Positions 37,501 to 48,819 of a stretch of 64,000 bases of DNA are shown piece after piece. The first letter of the stretch is position 1. The number at the start of each line of letters is the position of its first letter. The notes below the pieces were generated by a model. It was not told the origin of the DNA. It saw nothing but the letters and a program-made list of their open reading frames with translations, and ran no database searches. Made by a program: the position numbers and the translations under genes. The DNA lies in assembly GCF_042453785.1 (NCBI RefSeq), contig NC_091677.1:4435501-4499500 (forward strand). The letters run 5' to 3'. The DNA is from Malus domestica (Eukaryota > Streptophyta > Magnoliopsida > Rosales > Rosaceae).

Positions 37501-39974
37501 ATAAGCACAGAAACATAAATTCATACAAGATCAAACACTATAATGCACAACTAATTCTTCTTCGGACTAAATAGTATGTGTAATACCTATAGATATTTAT
37601 TCACTGTGCATCTAACATATACAAAGAATAAAGAAAATGATCTTGGAAATTCTGGAAATTTGCATGTATCTTTTCAACAATGAAGTAAAAGTGCATCATC
37701 CAGAAAGAAAATAAATTTTGAGCTTAAATGAAGCTACTCTGTCTGGTAAGTGTAAAAATATCAAGTAGCACTCTAACTTCTGCAACTTGTGCCTTGAAAC
37801 CAAAAAAATTTATTATTACTATTTTATCATACTACTCAATATTTTCGCTCGTACAAAAAAAGATATGTTTTCTCATTTCTAGACATGTTACTTTAGATTT
37901 TTGTTAATTGTTTTCAGTGAATAATATATATTCGGTCTATCATTATTGTAAAATCTACATAAGCATTAAGTAAGTCTATATTGTCACCAAAACTTCTTGC
38001 ACCAGAGATGTGATTGCATTACTCAATCATGTTATAACCTATGTAAAGGCTTATTGTTTACATAATGAAAATATGGCTGCCACATTTATCTCCCTGCATA
38101 TTAAAAAGAAAATAGATTTATATATTGCTTATACTGTTATTTTATTCAGGGAAAACAAGAGCACCTGCCATTTTCAGTTCTAGCCAAAATAGCTATGCAG
38201 AAACCTTAAGTAATAAGTAGGAAGCCAAAAATACAGTAAAACCTCTATATAGTCATAAAGTTGGGAACAAATCAATTTTATAACTTTAAAGAGGTAATTA
38301 CTTAATAGAGGTGTAGTTAAAAATATTATTTATTCACTTATTTATTCTTAACGAATGTTGTATTTCCTAAATAGGATTCCTGAGGATATGACAGTACGGA
38401 AATACCAGAAGTTTCATGCCAAGAAGTTGTAAACATGCTTGAGAAGTTAGAAACATTTTGGCTTCAACAAGAAGATCCCATGTTGACAAAGTATGACGTG
38501 GCATCAACTCTAAAAACTAAAACATTGACAAGTATTACTATATGGAGGTGTATTTCCTTATGATGGGGCAAAATAAATTATAACTTATTACACTGTGGAG
38601 TTTATTCCTAAGCATAACTATAACTGGTCCCAAGTTGGGACTGGAATTTTTTATGCAAAGGTTAGTCCTTTATAGAGTACCAGAGCGTGTGGCAATTTGC
38701 TCTTTTACATCTTATTCTTTATTATTATTTGTAATTTTTATTTATGTTTAGTTTGAATTTTTTTTTAAATAAAATTGTTTTATTTAGAATACTAATTAGG
38801 GAGGGGTATTTTAGAGATATTGAAAGCTTCACCATTTTGGTGTGCTCCCTATATATATTACTTTAGAGAGGTTTTACTGTAGCAATTAAATGAAAAATTT
38901 GAATCAAAGCATGACCGAAAATATAAAACCGGTATGGAGCGACTAAATACTCGGTTTACCTGGACTATTGTACTCAAAGGCATCTGGATTGTAATGAAGA
39001 ACTACATCGTGAAGTTTTAAAGGTTCTCCATAACCGTATGGAACTGCCCCAGCATCCTCCCTAAGGTTCCTGTGCATGATACCATACATGAACACTAACA
39101 CGGAAATAGAAAAAGTAAAATTTAAACCAAATTTAAACAATGTAACTAATAGAACTCAGTAGAAATTTGTATCAGCACAGTTCCCTAATCACTTGGACTT
39201 TTAGTCAAAAAATAAGATCCTGGAATTCAGTTTAATGCCGTACGAACAAATCATGTGGTTACTTTATTCCAAATTACGAATTAAAAAGTCTCCTCCCAAT
39301 CACATTTCACAATTAGTTCAGTTAAAAGTAGAAAGAGAGAGAGCCTCCGAATTCACATTTCACAACCTCATCACGTTTCACAACCTCCGAATGCACATTT
39401 CACAACCAAATTACGTAGAAAACGTTGAGCTGCCAGTTAAAAGTGGAAACAGAGAGCCAATTCCAATCAATAACCATTACATTTTTCTTCAAATTAGTTA
39501 AATTTTACACAAACAAAACCTACTCGATCACAAAAGGGGGAAAATTCAAAAATTCTAATATAGTAGCACACAGCAACAATCAAACACGTCAAATTTCAAA
39601 TCGTAATTTAGAAAAGAAGCAAAAATCACAATTCAAATGCAACATCGCGCACTTCTAACAATCAAATTTCAAATTTAAACCTGGAAATGAAATTGCTGGC
39701 GTGGAACACAGAAAAGCACTTACAAGTACGACACGTCGGTTTCTCGAAGCAGATCAGCAATCCTACTCGCAACAGCTGCGTCAGGGCGGTTCAGCCACGC
39801 GCTGTTCCGACTCGGCTCGTCGAACAGCCGGAGGTGATCAGATGCGCCGCAGAACACCGGCAGCGATGGCAGAGGCAAGCAAGGCGCGACCTCCGAGTGC
39901 ACCGTGTTGGAGAGGCTGATGCCGCCGTGAGCCGAGCCGGAGCTCGAGCTCGAAGTGACTACCGGATAACTCAT
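28519..39974 (-). CDS. SCC2: sister chromatid cohesion protein SCC2 (cohesin loader), disrupted by an in-frame stop
   Basis: Twenty-eight exons on the minus strand: 39724-39974, 38960-39069, 37333-37472, 37162-37255, 36815-37071, 36452-36559, 36200-36311, 35899-35995, 35611-35797, 35051-35482, 34436-34968, 34145-34355, 34019-34069, 33746-33904, 33491-33658, 33079-33378, 32842-32994, 32289-32458, 32075-32183, 30989-31147, 30779-30883, 30477-30710, 30151-30284, 29781-30071, 29274-29697, 29039-29131, 28814-28939, 28519-28734. All junctions are GT-AG with consistent phase, giving 1,808 codons. The protein starts [20 protein letters not shown]. It has the plant-specific PHD finger (C663-C666, C678-C681, H686-C689, C704-C707) and HEAT-type helices, and ends with an acidic/basic tail. 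SCC2/NIPBL loads cohesin on chromatin. Codon 860 in exon 13 is TGA (34022-34024), so this copy as read would stop after 859 residues, losing most HEAT repeats. Confidence 0.93.
34022..34024 (-). other. premature TGA in SCC2 exon 13
   Basis: Exon 13 (51 bp) reads ...RAKAL, then TGA, then Ala, before a normal GTAAGT donor at 34018. The next exon continues [15 protein letters not shown] in frame. A single C-to-T change in a CGA Arg codon would explain it. No alternative donor that skips the codon and keeps phase is evident, although skipping the 51-bp exon would keep the frame. Confidence 0.8.
38234..38879. mobile_element. pogo/Emigrant-like element in SCC2 intron 2
   Basis: The ends read CAGTAAAACCTCTATATA and, inverted, CAGTAAAACCTCTCTAAA, flanked by TA on both sides. 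This terminal repeat and TA target match the plant Emigrant/pogo group of Tc1-mariner elements. The 646 bp contain no long frame, so it is nonautonomous. It sits inside a 1.49-kb intron, away from the splice sites. Confidence 0.75.
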
Positions 39975-40528
39975 CGATTGCTCAACCGGTGAGTTCGCAA
40001 TCGGCGCCGCAAGGGCATGTAGGGAGAATGATGAAGTGGCGGGGTGGCGGGGGTCGTAATTACGCTGGAACCCGGGGGTATATCGGAGAGAATCAGGGTT
40101 TCGGTTGCGGAGCCCTAGATTTGGGAAGGAGAATTTGAGGAAGCAAATGGCGGGGAAAAGTGCGGTGGAGGAACTAAATTTTGGGGATTTAGGTGTGCGA
40201 CTGCGAACAGAGTCTCGCTGCTTCAGTTACGAAAATGCCCTCGGAGGCACTGTGCGAACTGTCGAAGCTTCCCGCTGACGACTCGTGAGTTGGCTTCGTT
40301 TGGAGGGATTGTTTGGGAATTTTAATCGACGGAGGATTTTAATGGCGGAGATGTTGGGAAAAGGTCGAGGTCTGAAATTACGGAAGTAGTCTTGGGGTGG
40401 TCTTGCGAAGGTCAACAGTATAAAGATTGTGTGTCGTCCTTTTCGGTCTTTTCCTCTTCCTCGCCGGAATAAGAGGAGTTGAGACCAAATTAGTACATTG
40501 AACCGGATAGTAACTGTGAATGATTAGT
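39975..40528. other. 5' UTR and promoter region of SCC2
   Basis: GC-richer sequence immediately upstream of the SCC2 ATG, with no TATA box that I trust. The leader probably lies within 39975-40460. Confidence 0.4.
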
Positions 40529-40535
40529 AGATTTT

Positions 40536-41717
40536 AGGGTAAATTACATAGTAGCCCCTCAGGTTTGAGCTCTATTACAATCTCATACAACATCTTTAAA
40601 ACATTTCACTTTCATACCTCATATTCTATTTTATTTCAAAATAATATCTCCGTTACATTTTCCATCCATTGATCCGTTAAGTGCTGACGTGGCTGCCACA
40701 TTTGTGTCATGGGGCTGCCAAATGTGTGCCACGTGGCAAAAAAATTAATTTTTACAAAAAAACCTTAATCTTCTAAATTAAAAAAAAAAAAAACCAAAAT
40801 ACTTGATTATCCCCCCCCCCCCCGCGACCGCGCTCCCTGCAAAACCCATATCCCATTATCCCCCAACCTATTATTCCCCAGATCCAATTATCCACCCCCA
40901 TCCCATAAGACCCTCGTACCTGCAACGCATCCCATTTCCCCGCAACCCCTCTCCCCGAATCTTCATCTTCTTCCGTAACCCATAAAAATAAAAAAAAATA
41001 AAAAAAAAAACCCCTTTCAGTTCGTCTTCTCCCCCTCTCTTCTCCCCCTGACCCCTATCTGCAACCTAGAAAAAAATAAAAAAAATAAAAACCCAGATCC
41101 CGACCACCATCGTCAGGTTCGTGAGGTGAAAATGGGAGAAATGAGTGTGGATTTAAGGAGTGGGGTGTGTATAGGAGGGAAGAGGGAGGGATGGGGGCTT
41201 ATGGGATCTGGGTTGTGGGTTCTAGGTACGGGGGGCTTATGGGATTTGGGTTCGCGCGGGCGTGGGGATGGGGTGGTTGGGGGTGGATAATGGGATCTGG
41301 GGAATAATGGGTTGAGGGGATAATGGGATATGGGTTTCGCAAGGGGGATAATCAAGTTTTTTGGTTTCTTTTTTTTTTTTTCCTTCTTCCAAGGTTTAGG
41401 GTTGGGGGGATTCGCAAGGTTCAGGGGGTTGGGGGATAATGGGTTTCAAGTTTTCTGGTTTTTTTTGTTTTTTTTTTAAATTTAGAAGATTAAGGTTTTT
41501 TTTTAAAAAAAAATTGCCACGTGGCACACATTTGGCAGCCACGTGACACAAATGTGTCAGCCATGTCAATACTTAACGGATCAATGGATGGAAAATGTAA
41601 CGGAGGTATTATTTTGAAATAAAATAGAACGTGACATATGAAAGTGAAATGTTTTAAAGATGTTGTATGTGATTGTAATAGAGCTCAAACCTGATGGGTT
41701 ACTATGTAATTTACCCT
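40536..41717. mobile_element. foldback element with long inverted arms (1.18 kb)
   Basis: The ends AGGGTAAATTACATAGTAGC and, inverted, AGGGTAAATTACATAGTAAC are flanked by AGATTTT on both sides (40529-40535 and 41718-41724). The arms stay complementary for several hundred bases, through the GTGCTGACGTGGCTGCCAC block, A/T runs and C-rich/G-rich repeats (CCCATTATCCCCC on one side, GGGGGATAATGGG on the other). There is no transposase. It resembles long-TIR Mutator-like or foldback nonautonomous elements; the 7-bp duplication leaves the superfamily open. Confidence 0.8.
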
Positions 41718-41847
41718 AGATTTTATTGCTTCAACTTAGAAGTGGTAAAATGTGCGGATAAATTCTTGGATTTGGCCGTCGTGTCATTTCTCGGACAGCA
41801 TACCAAAAAAAAAAAAGGGAGATATCTTCAAAGGTTTTTATAGATCA

Positions 41848-41960
41848 GCATTCGTCGATATCGTTGAGTATTATGCTTAATTTTGACGCCAACAAACGAC
41901 GTAGCATTCGTCGATATCGTTGATTATTATGCTTAATTTTGACACCAACAAACGACGTGG
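41848..41960. repeat. 56-bp tandem duplication
   Basis: GCATTCGTCGATATCGTTGA begins at 41848 and again at 41904. The two copies differ at about three bases through CCAACAAACGACGT. Confidence 0.8.
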
Positions 41961-42481
41961 TTTGCACATATGAATTTAAGAATTTCTTTAATTTATAGTA
42001 CACACAATAATTAAAGATTGTCAGTTCTAACACACACAAATGATGGGCTACCTATAGCGTTTTATTAAGTAAATTCAATTATTTTCTACATGCACTTTAA
42101 CAAGTGAGGAAAATAATGTTTAATAGGTTTTGCTTCAACTATACAGTTAATTACTTTGTGTTTTCCACACATGCACAATTTTGCATGCTTACTAACAAAA
42201 TTAAAAAGATCTTACATAGGCATAATATTACTCAAAATTTGGTATTCGAGAGTGTACCCCGAGGTATCGTATGCTAAAAATTGTCACCGTTAAACTCTTT
42301 CAGAAGTTACTTGCATATTTACTAAGGATTAATTTTTAAAATATTTTTAATAAAAGCGCTTTCAATCATTTTAAAAGAACTTTTATATGAGCACTCACAT
42401 GCTAGTTTAACAAAACTTAAAGAAGCGCTTAGAAGAAAAATACATAATTTCGGAGAAGGTTGACTAAGGCCCCATCACAGA
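41961..42481. other. gene-free stretch
   Basis: AT-rich. I see no gene or bounded repeat. Confidence 0.5.
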
Positions 42482-44354
42482 GAATATGTGAAATTCCGTT
42501 CTTGGATTTCACAGTTATAATTTACGTGTTTGTATTATTGAGATTTTATACTATTTTTCGGGAATTTAAATTAATTTTAGATTTTATTACTTAAGTACAA
42601 AGTTGACTTTTTTTTTAAATAATTATTTATAATCCGTAGACCTTCTGGGGTCACTCTTAATGTTTTCGAATTTAGCTCGACACTACAAGCGCATAGGCGA
42701 AGGTCGTTTGTGAATTAAGATGAGGAAGTAGAAGTTACGAACGTTAGAAGTTTCTTAAATAAAATAGGAATTTAATATTGTTGGGGTTCCCATTACCTTG
42801 GGAAGGGACCAATTAGAAAGAAAAAAAAAAGAATATTAGAAGCTACCAGATGGCAACAAGAAAGAGGGGAGAAATGAGAGATGTGAGAGAGGAAATGAGA
42901 GATGTGAGAGAGAAAATGAGAGACAAGACCAATCAGAAAGGAGGGAAAAGGGAGAACCAATGGGAAGAGAGAAAATGAGGGAAATGAGGGGAGGGGAGAA
43001 CCAACAGACCCGATTCCCTCCCTTCAACCTGCGACCTGACCCAATTCCCTATGCCTTCTCCGACAGTTTTTTGTCAATTTTCCGGTGAATCACGTCAAAC
43101 AACCACCTGGGAAACACTCCACGACATTTCCTCTACCAATTCCGCCCTAAAAATTAGTGAATTTGGCCTTGAATTCATGAAACCCGCACCAGTGGGTGCG
43201 GTGGTTCCATGGTGGTGATCCGTCAATCTCGAAGCTAACTTCGTCAACCACCACCACCAATAAACTCCCCTCAACCTCAGGAACAAAGCTCATGCATTGG
43301 TTGGTGTGTCAAAGTTGTTTTGGAGTCGAATCAAGAACACCCAAATTCAAGGGTTTCCGGCGGGTTTGAGTGAAATTGGGGCTTTTTTTCGGCCAAATTG
43401 GCTTTGGTCATAGGTATGAAACTTGCTCTACTCATTGAGATCTACAATTCTATAAATTTTGGTAATTTTTGGAATTAGTTGGATTTTTTGGTGAGTCAGG
43501 GCAGGCATCGATACGTGGGCTGAGACCCCACCTAACCATCCTAGTCTAATTTTGATACCCCAATTCTGTATTTGACATCCGTTTAGTGAAATTCTGATGT
43601 TTTAATATAGTTTCGTAATTGACCACCTAGTTGGCCGCCACGGGGTTATTATATGAATTGATGATCTTATAGTTGGATTTTCACCAAACTTAAGTACGTA
43701 ATAGTACATAATATTTGAGGATAGTAGAAACGATGGATCAGAAATCTGACGTACAGATCTTCCCGAATTAGATGTTTAAGTTTGAAAAACTAATTGTTGA
43801 CCACCACTTGAATTTGAGATTGGCGGATATCCGACCGTCAGATCGCGATGAGATTTTAGTATGCTGTTTGAGGAACATAATGTGGATCTTAAGAAGTTAC
43901 AAGTCTAAAATCCGACGTGCAGATCTTCTGGATTAAATTACTAAGGTGTAGAACCCACCGTTGACTAAGAGTTGACTTTTGGTCAATCGGTCTTGAACCA
44001 TTTGAATTACTAAAATTAGTATTACTAAAGACTCAGTGAGGCTTTGAGGACTTGTCTCAGTGAGTGACTTTAATATATGTTATATGATTATTACCCTGTT
44101 TTCTTATATTAGTATCCTTTGTGGATATGACTTGGTTTTATAAAAGTGTTTTCTGTAAAAATGTGATTTTTATAATTGGCCATCAATCTATTTTTATTAA
44201 ATGTGATTTGATTCATGGATTGGAAATATTTTTGAAAAAGTGATTTGAAGTGCATATTGAAATAGTTGTTAAACTGAAGGCTAGTAGGGAATCGTTACCT
44301 TAGTGTCACGGGGTTAGGTGACACCGAGTCTGCACCATGTAGCAATGGTACATG

Positions 44355-44870
44355 GATGGTCCTGCTTGGTTAATCCGCAATAGGGGACCATACCATTTAT
44401 GGATCGCGCTTGGTTAATCAGCGATGAACAATCCTTGTGGCCATGTATACTTAGGAGTGATCATGTTTGGTTAATCCGCGATGAGTGATCACTGCCTAAC
44501 AATTTTGTAGGTGTGACTCTGCTTGGTTAATCTGCGATGGGGGTCGCTATTGGTCCTACTTGGTTAATCCGCGATGGGGGACCATATTATTTATGTATTG
44601 TGCTTGGTTAATCCATGATGGGCGATCATTATGGTCATACATACTTAGGGGTGATCATACTTGGTTAATCCGTGATAGGTGATCAATGCCTAGCAAATTC
44701 GTAGGAGTGACTCTGCTTGGTTAATCCGTGATTGGGGGTCATTATCTACATGGTTACTCAGGAGTAACTCTGCTTGATTAATCCGTTATGGGGGGCCACT
44801 ACCTACATGGTTACTCAGGGGTGGCTCTGCTTGGTTAATCTGCGATTGGAGGTCACTACCTGCATGGTGT
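44355..44870. repeat. tandem phrase array (10 copies) inside the solo LTR
   Basis: The phrase GCTTGGTTAATCCGCGATGG and close variants occurs near 44364, 44408, 44468, 44521, 44558, 44604, 44661, 44717, 44773 and 44830, with 37-60 bp spacing. It is often bracketed by GATC or GACC/GGTC. The related solo LTR at 15204 has three. Confidence 0.8.
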
Positions 44871-45499
44871 CGCGGAGTTTGTACTGCTTAAGTGTGATAG
44901 CGGCGCCGGCGATAATGTTTTTGGTATAGTAGGTTCTACTCTCCTGCTCTCTAAACACCTTAGCTCCAACGAGGTAATTCTCACTGGGTGCTTCTCTTAT
45001 CGCTCGCCCTGGACTTCCTCTGATTCCACTAGCTTCGCACCTTCGTAAGTGTGATGGTCCACTGCTTCATCGACCGAATTAGAACCCCCTCCGCTTTTCC
45101 CAGATCCCAACATCTGCCACTACGGTCCACAAATTATCTAATTTTTTATTCATTTCTTGTATTATTATTATACTCTACAAGAGTGCGACGTTCTCAAACA
45201 TTCTATTTCGATTTGTGCAACTTCTGTTCTCCTTTCTTACCATTTTCTGCTGGTTTCGTTGCCAATTATGGAATAAGGGTATAAATATTTTTTTTTTTAC
45301 TTGAAGATTGTAGAATAAGTCAATGATAAACCAGTCGAGTTTGTTATGGTGGATGAGTTTTTGTATGTTATGTGTGATATAAAATGTTTGTTATGGTAGA
45401 TAATTGTTATTCATTTCTATTAATGTTTGCTTTGGCCTAAAATATGTCAGGAATTTTTTTTATATAATTTTTTTATTAGTATTAATTAATTAATTAATT

Positions 45500-45944
45500 T
45501 TTATTTTTAAAATATTTTGTGTCGCTTATGGATGACAGCACAAGAAATATTTTATGTATCGACATGTTAGGTAATGTCAGTTCGAACCAACAGTAGGTTT
45601 GATTAATTTATTATTTTAATTGCTGATGTCGGTTAGGATCGACAGTATGTTTGATATTTTAATTCTTTAATTGTTGCTTGACGTCACTTAGAACCGCCAT
45701 CATGTCAGAAATTAACATCTCTTCTAACTGACGTAATGTTGGATGTCGCTTTTAAGCGACGCTATTGTTCTTTTTTATTTTATATTACTTTGCTTCTTGG
45801 TGGCGGATTAAAGGGACTAACCGATGTCAATACCTTTTTGGTGACGGTAGCAATGTTGTCGCTTCACATATCTGACATTGCACGACTTTATATCACTTAA
45901 TGTTTGTTTTTACACCGCCACTGATAGCCTCTTTTGTAGTAGTG
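45500..45944. mobile_element. CACTA-type transposon end fragment
   Basis: The right end CTTTTGTAGTAGTG at 45931-45944 is the inverse of CACTACTACAAAAG, the classic CACTA terminus. It is preceded by repeated subterminal motifs such as GTCGGTTAGGATCGACAG and GTCAGTTCGAACCAACAG. No matching left end or 3-bp duplication was found, so it is probably truncated. The left boundary is a guess. Confidence 0.45.
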
Positions 45945-46118
45945 GCCTTGATCTAGGTCGGGGTGTGTCACATAAAGTATACGAAAAATCACTATGCAAT
46001 TCGAGGCTTGAGTGTGCTTGGTACATATCCTGGAGGCAGGGTATGTTAGATACACGAATACTTAGTGATGTTACGTGTCGATCCTGAAAGTATGTCAGGA
46101 TCGGGGCACGACAGAATA

Positions 46119-46780
46119 AAAGCTGACCTTAAGTTGACCTAACCTACTATAAGTAATTAAACAAATTACAAATTATCATTTTTTGAATAAACAAATTATG
46201 AATTAAATATATCAAGCCTACTATAACGCCCAATTTATAAGTAATTGCATTTTTTTTTTTGGTAACTAATTTCGCAAAATTTGGAAAATCACACAAAATT
46301 GTATAAAAAAAATAGTGTTGTTATCCACGCATTTGTTTTTACGTTTCACATGCCCTTTGTTAATTTATGTTTTTTTTATCTTCTTCAATTCATTCGATCA
46401 GACAACCAAAAATTAATAGGGTATATAAAAAAGTAAAAAGAGGTATGTAAATAACACCATCCAAAATTTTAACTAATTAACCACCACGGGTGATCATTGG
46501 TTGTGGATGAATTTCAAGCCACTAGCTAATCCTTTAAAAAAAAAAAAAAACTAATTGAAAGTTTTGCAATAATTTGAGGTCTTAATTTTTTTTATTCTTT
46601 TGGTCGTTTCCCGTTGTATTTTAGATCTGCTTTGAAAGTGTAATAAGTATACATATCTCTTACATTTTAACGTAACAATAGGATTATAGGAATTAATCAC
46701 GTCAATTAATGTGAATTCCTTTTTTCACTTAATTGGAATCCTCATATTTTCTTTCCTTTTACAATTAATCCCAATTATGC
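46119..46780. other. expansin upstream region
   Basis: AT-rich noncoding sequence with poly(T) and poly(A) tracts. I see no element. Confidence 0.4.
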
Positions 46781-46787
46781 TATAAAT
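46781..46787 (+). promoter_or_regulatory. TATA box of the expansin gene
   Basis: GCTATAAATTA lies 50 bp before the ATG, which would give a leader of about 20-25 nt. Confidence 0.55.
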
Positions 46788-46836
46788 TAACTTAATTATA
46801 TCATGAACCTGCATAGAACTTGTTTTTCACATAGCC

Positions 46837-47791
46837 ATGGCTAAGCTTCGGAAGAACTTGTTCACATCTGCAGTGTTGATCACTCTTTTGGTTCAAGCCA
46901 TGGGTTACATAATCCCTACCGATATGAGAGCCGGTCACGGCTATATAATCCCTACCGGTGGAAGCATCGGTAACGGCTATGTAAACCCAACAGGCGGAAG
47001 AGACGGCAATGTTTGGCAAGATGCACATGCAACGTTTTACGGTGACATGAACGGAGGAGATACCATGCGTAAGTGAAGAACTTTTGTTCGCTCTGGTTAC
47101 GTGCGATTTCTTTGTTTTGTTGTTAACTAGAATTTGATTAGGTTTTGACTTTGTGATTTGTTGGACAGAGGGGGGTTGTGGATACGGCAATCTCCATGAA
47201 CAAGGCTATGGCCTCGAGACGGCAGCCCTAAGTACGGCCCTCTTCAACAATGGTGGTACTTGCGGTGCATGTTTCCAGCTCATGTGTGTCAATGATCCCC
47301 AGTGGTGCAACCCTCACGTTAGAGCCATCACAATTACCGCAACCAACTTTTGTCCGCCAAATTGGGTTCCGGCTCCTGATCACTGGTGCAATCCACCCCA
47401 AAAGCACTTCGACCTGTCCATGCCTATGTTCGCAAAGCTCGCACAGACAAAAGCCGGTATCATTCCAGTTAAGTACCGCAGGGTCTCGTGCCAGAAGAGA
47501 GGAGGGGTTAAGTTCGAGCTCAAGGGAAACCCCTGGTGGGTTACCGCGACAGTGTTCAACGTCGGCGGTGCTGGCGATGTTACGAACGTCAGAATCAAAG
47601 GATCTAGCAGGAATTGGATTCAAATGTCAAGAAATTGGGGGCAGGTTTGGGTGGCGACCGGAAACCAACTTGTAGGGCAAAGCTTGTCATTCCTAGTCAC
47701 TACGAGTGATGGGAAAACAATAGAGTTGGATAATGTCGCACCAGCAAATTGGCAGTTTGGACAAACCTTTGAGGGGAGAAGAAATTTCTAG
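46837..47791 (+). CDS. alpha-expansin (EXPA21-26-like), 284 aa
   Basis: Two exons, 46837-47068 and 47169-47791, split inside the DTMQGGCGYGN motif with a GT-AG intron. The protein has 284 residues. Residues 1-23 form a signal peptide. The six-stranded barrel domain has HATFYGD, GGCGYGN, a set of Cys residues and the HFD motif at 157-159. The cellulose-binding-like C-terminal domain carries [18 protein letters not shown] and [26 protein letters not shown] and [14 protein letters not shown] place it nearest the EXPA21-26 group. Expansins loosen growing cell walls without hydrolysis. Between signal peptide and barrel lies an unusual repeat, GYIIPT / GYIIPTGG / GYVNPTGG (residues 23-54). AATAAA at 47891-47896 is the likely poly(A) signal. 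Confidence 0.94.
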
Positions 47792-47890
47792 GTTTCTAGC
47801 GTTTAGGGTTTAGTTTTCTAAGAGTTACTTTTACAGCTTTTGTTTTACCTATTTACCAGATTTTAGAACTGATCTGTAATGCAGATGGTG

Positions 47891-47896
47891 AATAAA
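47891..47896 (+). terminator. poly(A) signal of the expansin gene
   Basis: AATAAA lies 100 bp past the stop codon, the usual spacing in plants. Confidence 0.5.
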
Positions 47897-48169
47897 AACA
47901 GGTTTTTACGCTCTTTTCTTTTGGCTAAAGATACGCTATTTACGAAGATACTTTTTACAATAGATCGTTAACGGACTCAGAAGTAGTCACATTAGGTCAC
48001 ATTAGGTCACAAGTTGTATGAACTTCAAAATTTTGAATATGCAATTACACAAGAAAGAAAGTGACCGCTAACGCAAAGTGTTTATGCTGAAAATGTGAGC
48101 GTTGCGCTGTTTTCTTCCGTATGCAGACTGAGCATGTCAACTAAACTGTAGAAGACAAAAGCCAAACCT

Positions 48170-48680
48170 TCACTTCCAATCAAGCATGTCTAATAGCTTC
48201 AAAACCTCTTCCTTCGAGTTCGCAGCACCCATGAAATCCATTGCGATCCCAAAAACATCAACAACTCCTTCATCTCCGTTGTCCATGAAAAGCAAAGAGA
48301 ACCGGGCCCAGATACCTGAAGTGAATGGGTAACCGGGGAGAAGTCAATGTAGTCATTTGCCGTGGCTCTATATGCCGATCGATCAATATAGTCAAACATA
48401 GAATTATCAATTATACATGCAAACCTATTAGAATCCTTGCGCCCAACAAGCACTGAAACACTCAGTCTGGGTCAGAGGATCGATAAACCTTCTCAACAGC
48501 GAGTTTCATCTTGTACTCAGGACCCTTTAGGTGAAATCTAAGCATGTCACGTACTCCTGGTAGTGGGATTTTGATATCTCTATCTAGGACGCGGCCAGGG
48601 ACCACTTCAGAAAAGAGAAATCGATCTTCATCCCATATATCAATGAAAAACTCCCAGTCATCAAAGGAAAGCCTTGGTGG
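48170..48680 (-). pseudogene. decayed unidentified protein-coding gene
   Basis: Three minus-strand segments look protein-like but lie in different frames. They are about 48454-48666 (FDDWEFFIDIWDEDRFLFSE ... KLAVEKVYRSSD), 48310-48453 (VGRKDSNRFACIIDNSMFDY) and 48170-48310 (DEGVVDVFGIAMDFMGAANS, ending LDMLDWK). Stops and frame changes separate them. I do not recognise the family. Possible further sequence up to 48811 (PRDGPLPASDLTLPLQHITS) is in yet another frame. Unrecognised introns could explain part of this, but the in-segment stops argue for decay. Confidence 0.5.
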
Positions 48681-48819
48681 AAGAAGAGTTCAACGATGGT
48701 GGCGCTTATAAAAGGGTTGATACAGCTTGTAATATGTTGAAGTGGGAGGGTTAGGTCGCTTGCAGGTAGAGGGCCATCTCTGGGCGCATAAACACTTCCA
48801 AAAGAAATCATCTCTAGTT

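Larger units (their letters stand above)
42487..46113 (+). mobile_element. solo LTR, 3,627 bp, GAATA target duplication
   Basis: It begins TGTGAAATTCCG and ends GTCAGGATCGGGGCACGACA. GAATA flanks it at 42482-42486 and 46114-46118. Its terminus and TTGGTTAATCCGCGATGG phrases link it to the solo LTR at 15204-17294. It contains a purine-rich block (42840-43000) with a short AATGAGAGATGTGAGAGAG repeat, a ten-copy phrase array, and near the right end a fragment with a CACTA-type terminus, so part of its length is a later insertion. Confidence 0.8.

Noticed and set aside
45113..45125. Left end of the CACTA fragment at CCACTACGGTCCA
   Set aside because: It shares only CACTAC with the right terminus and the flanking 3-bp sequences do not match.
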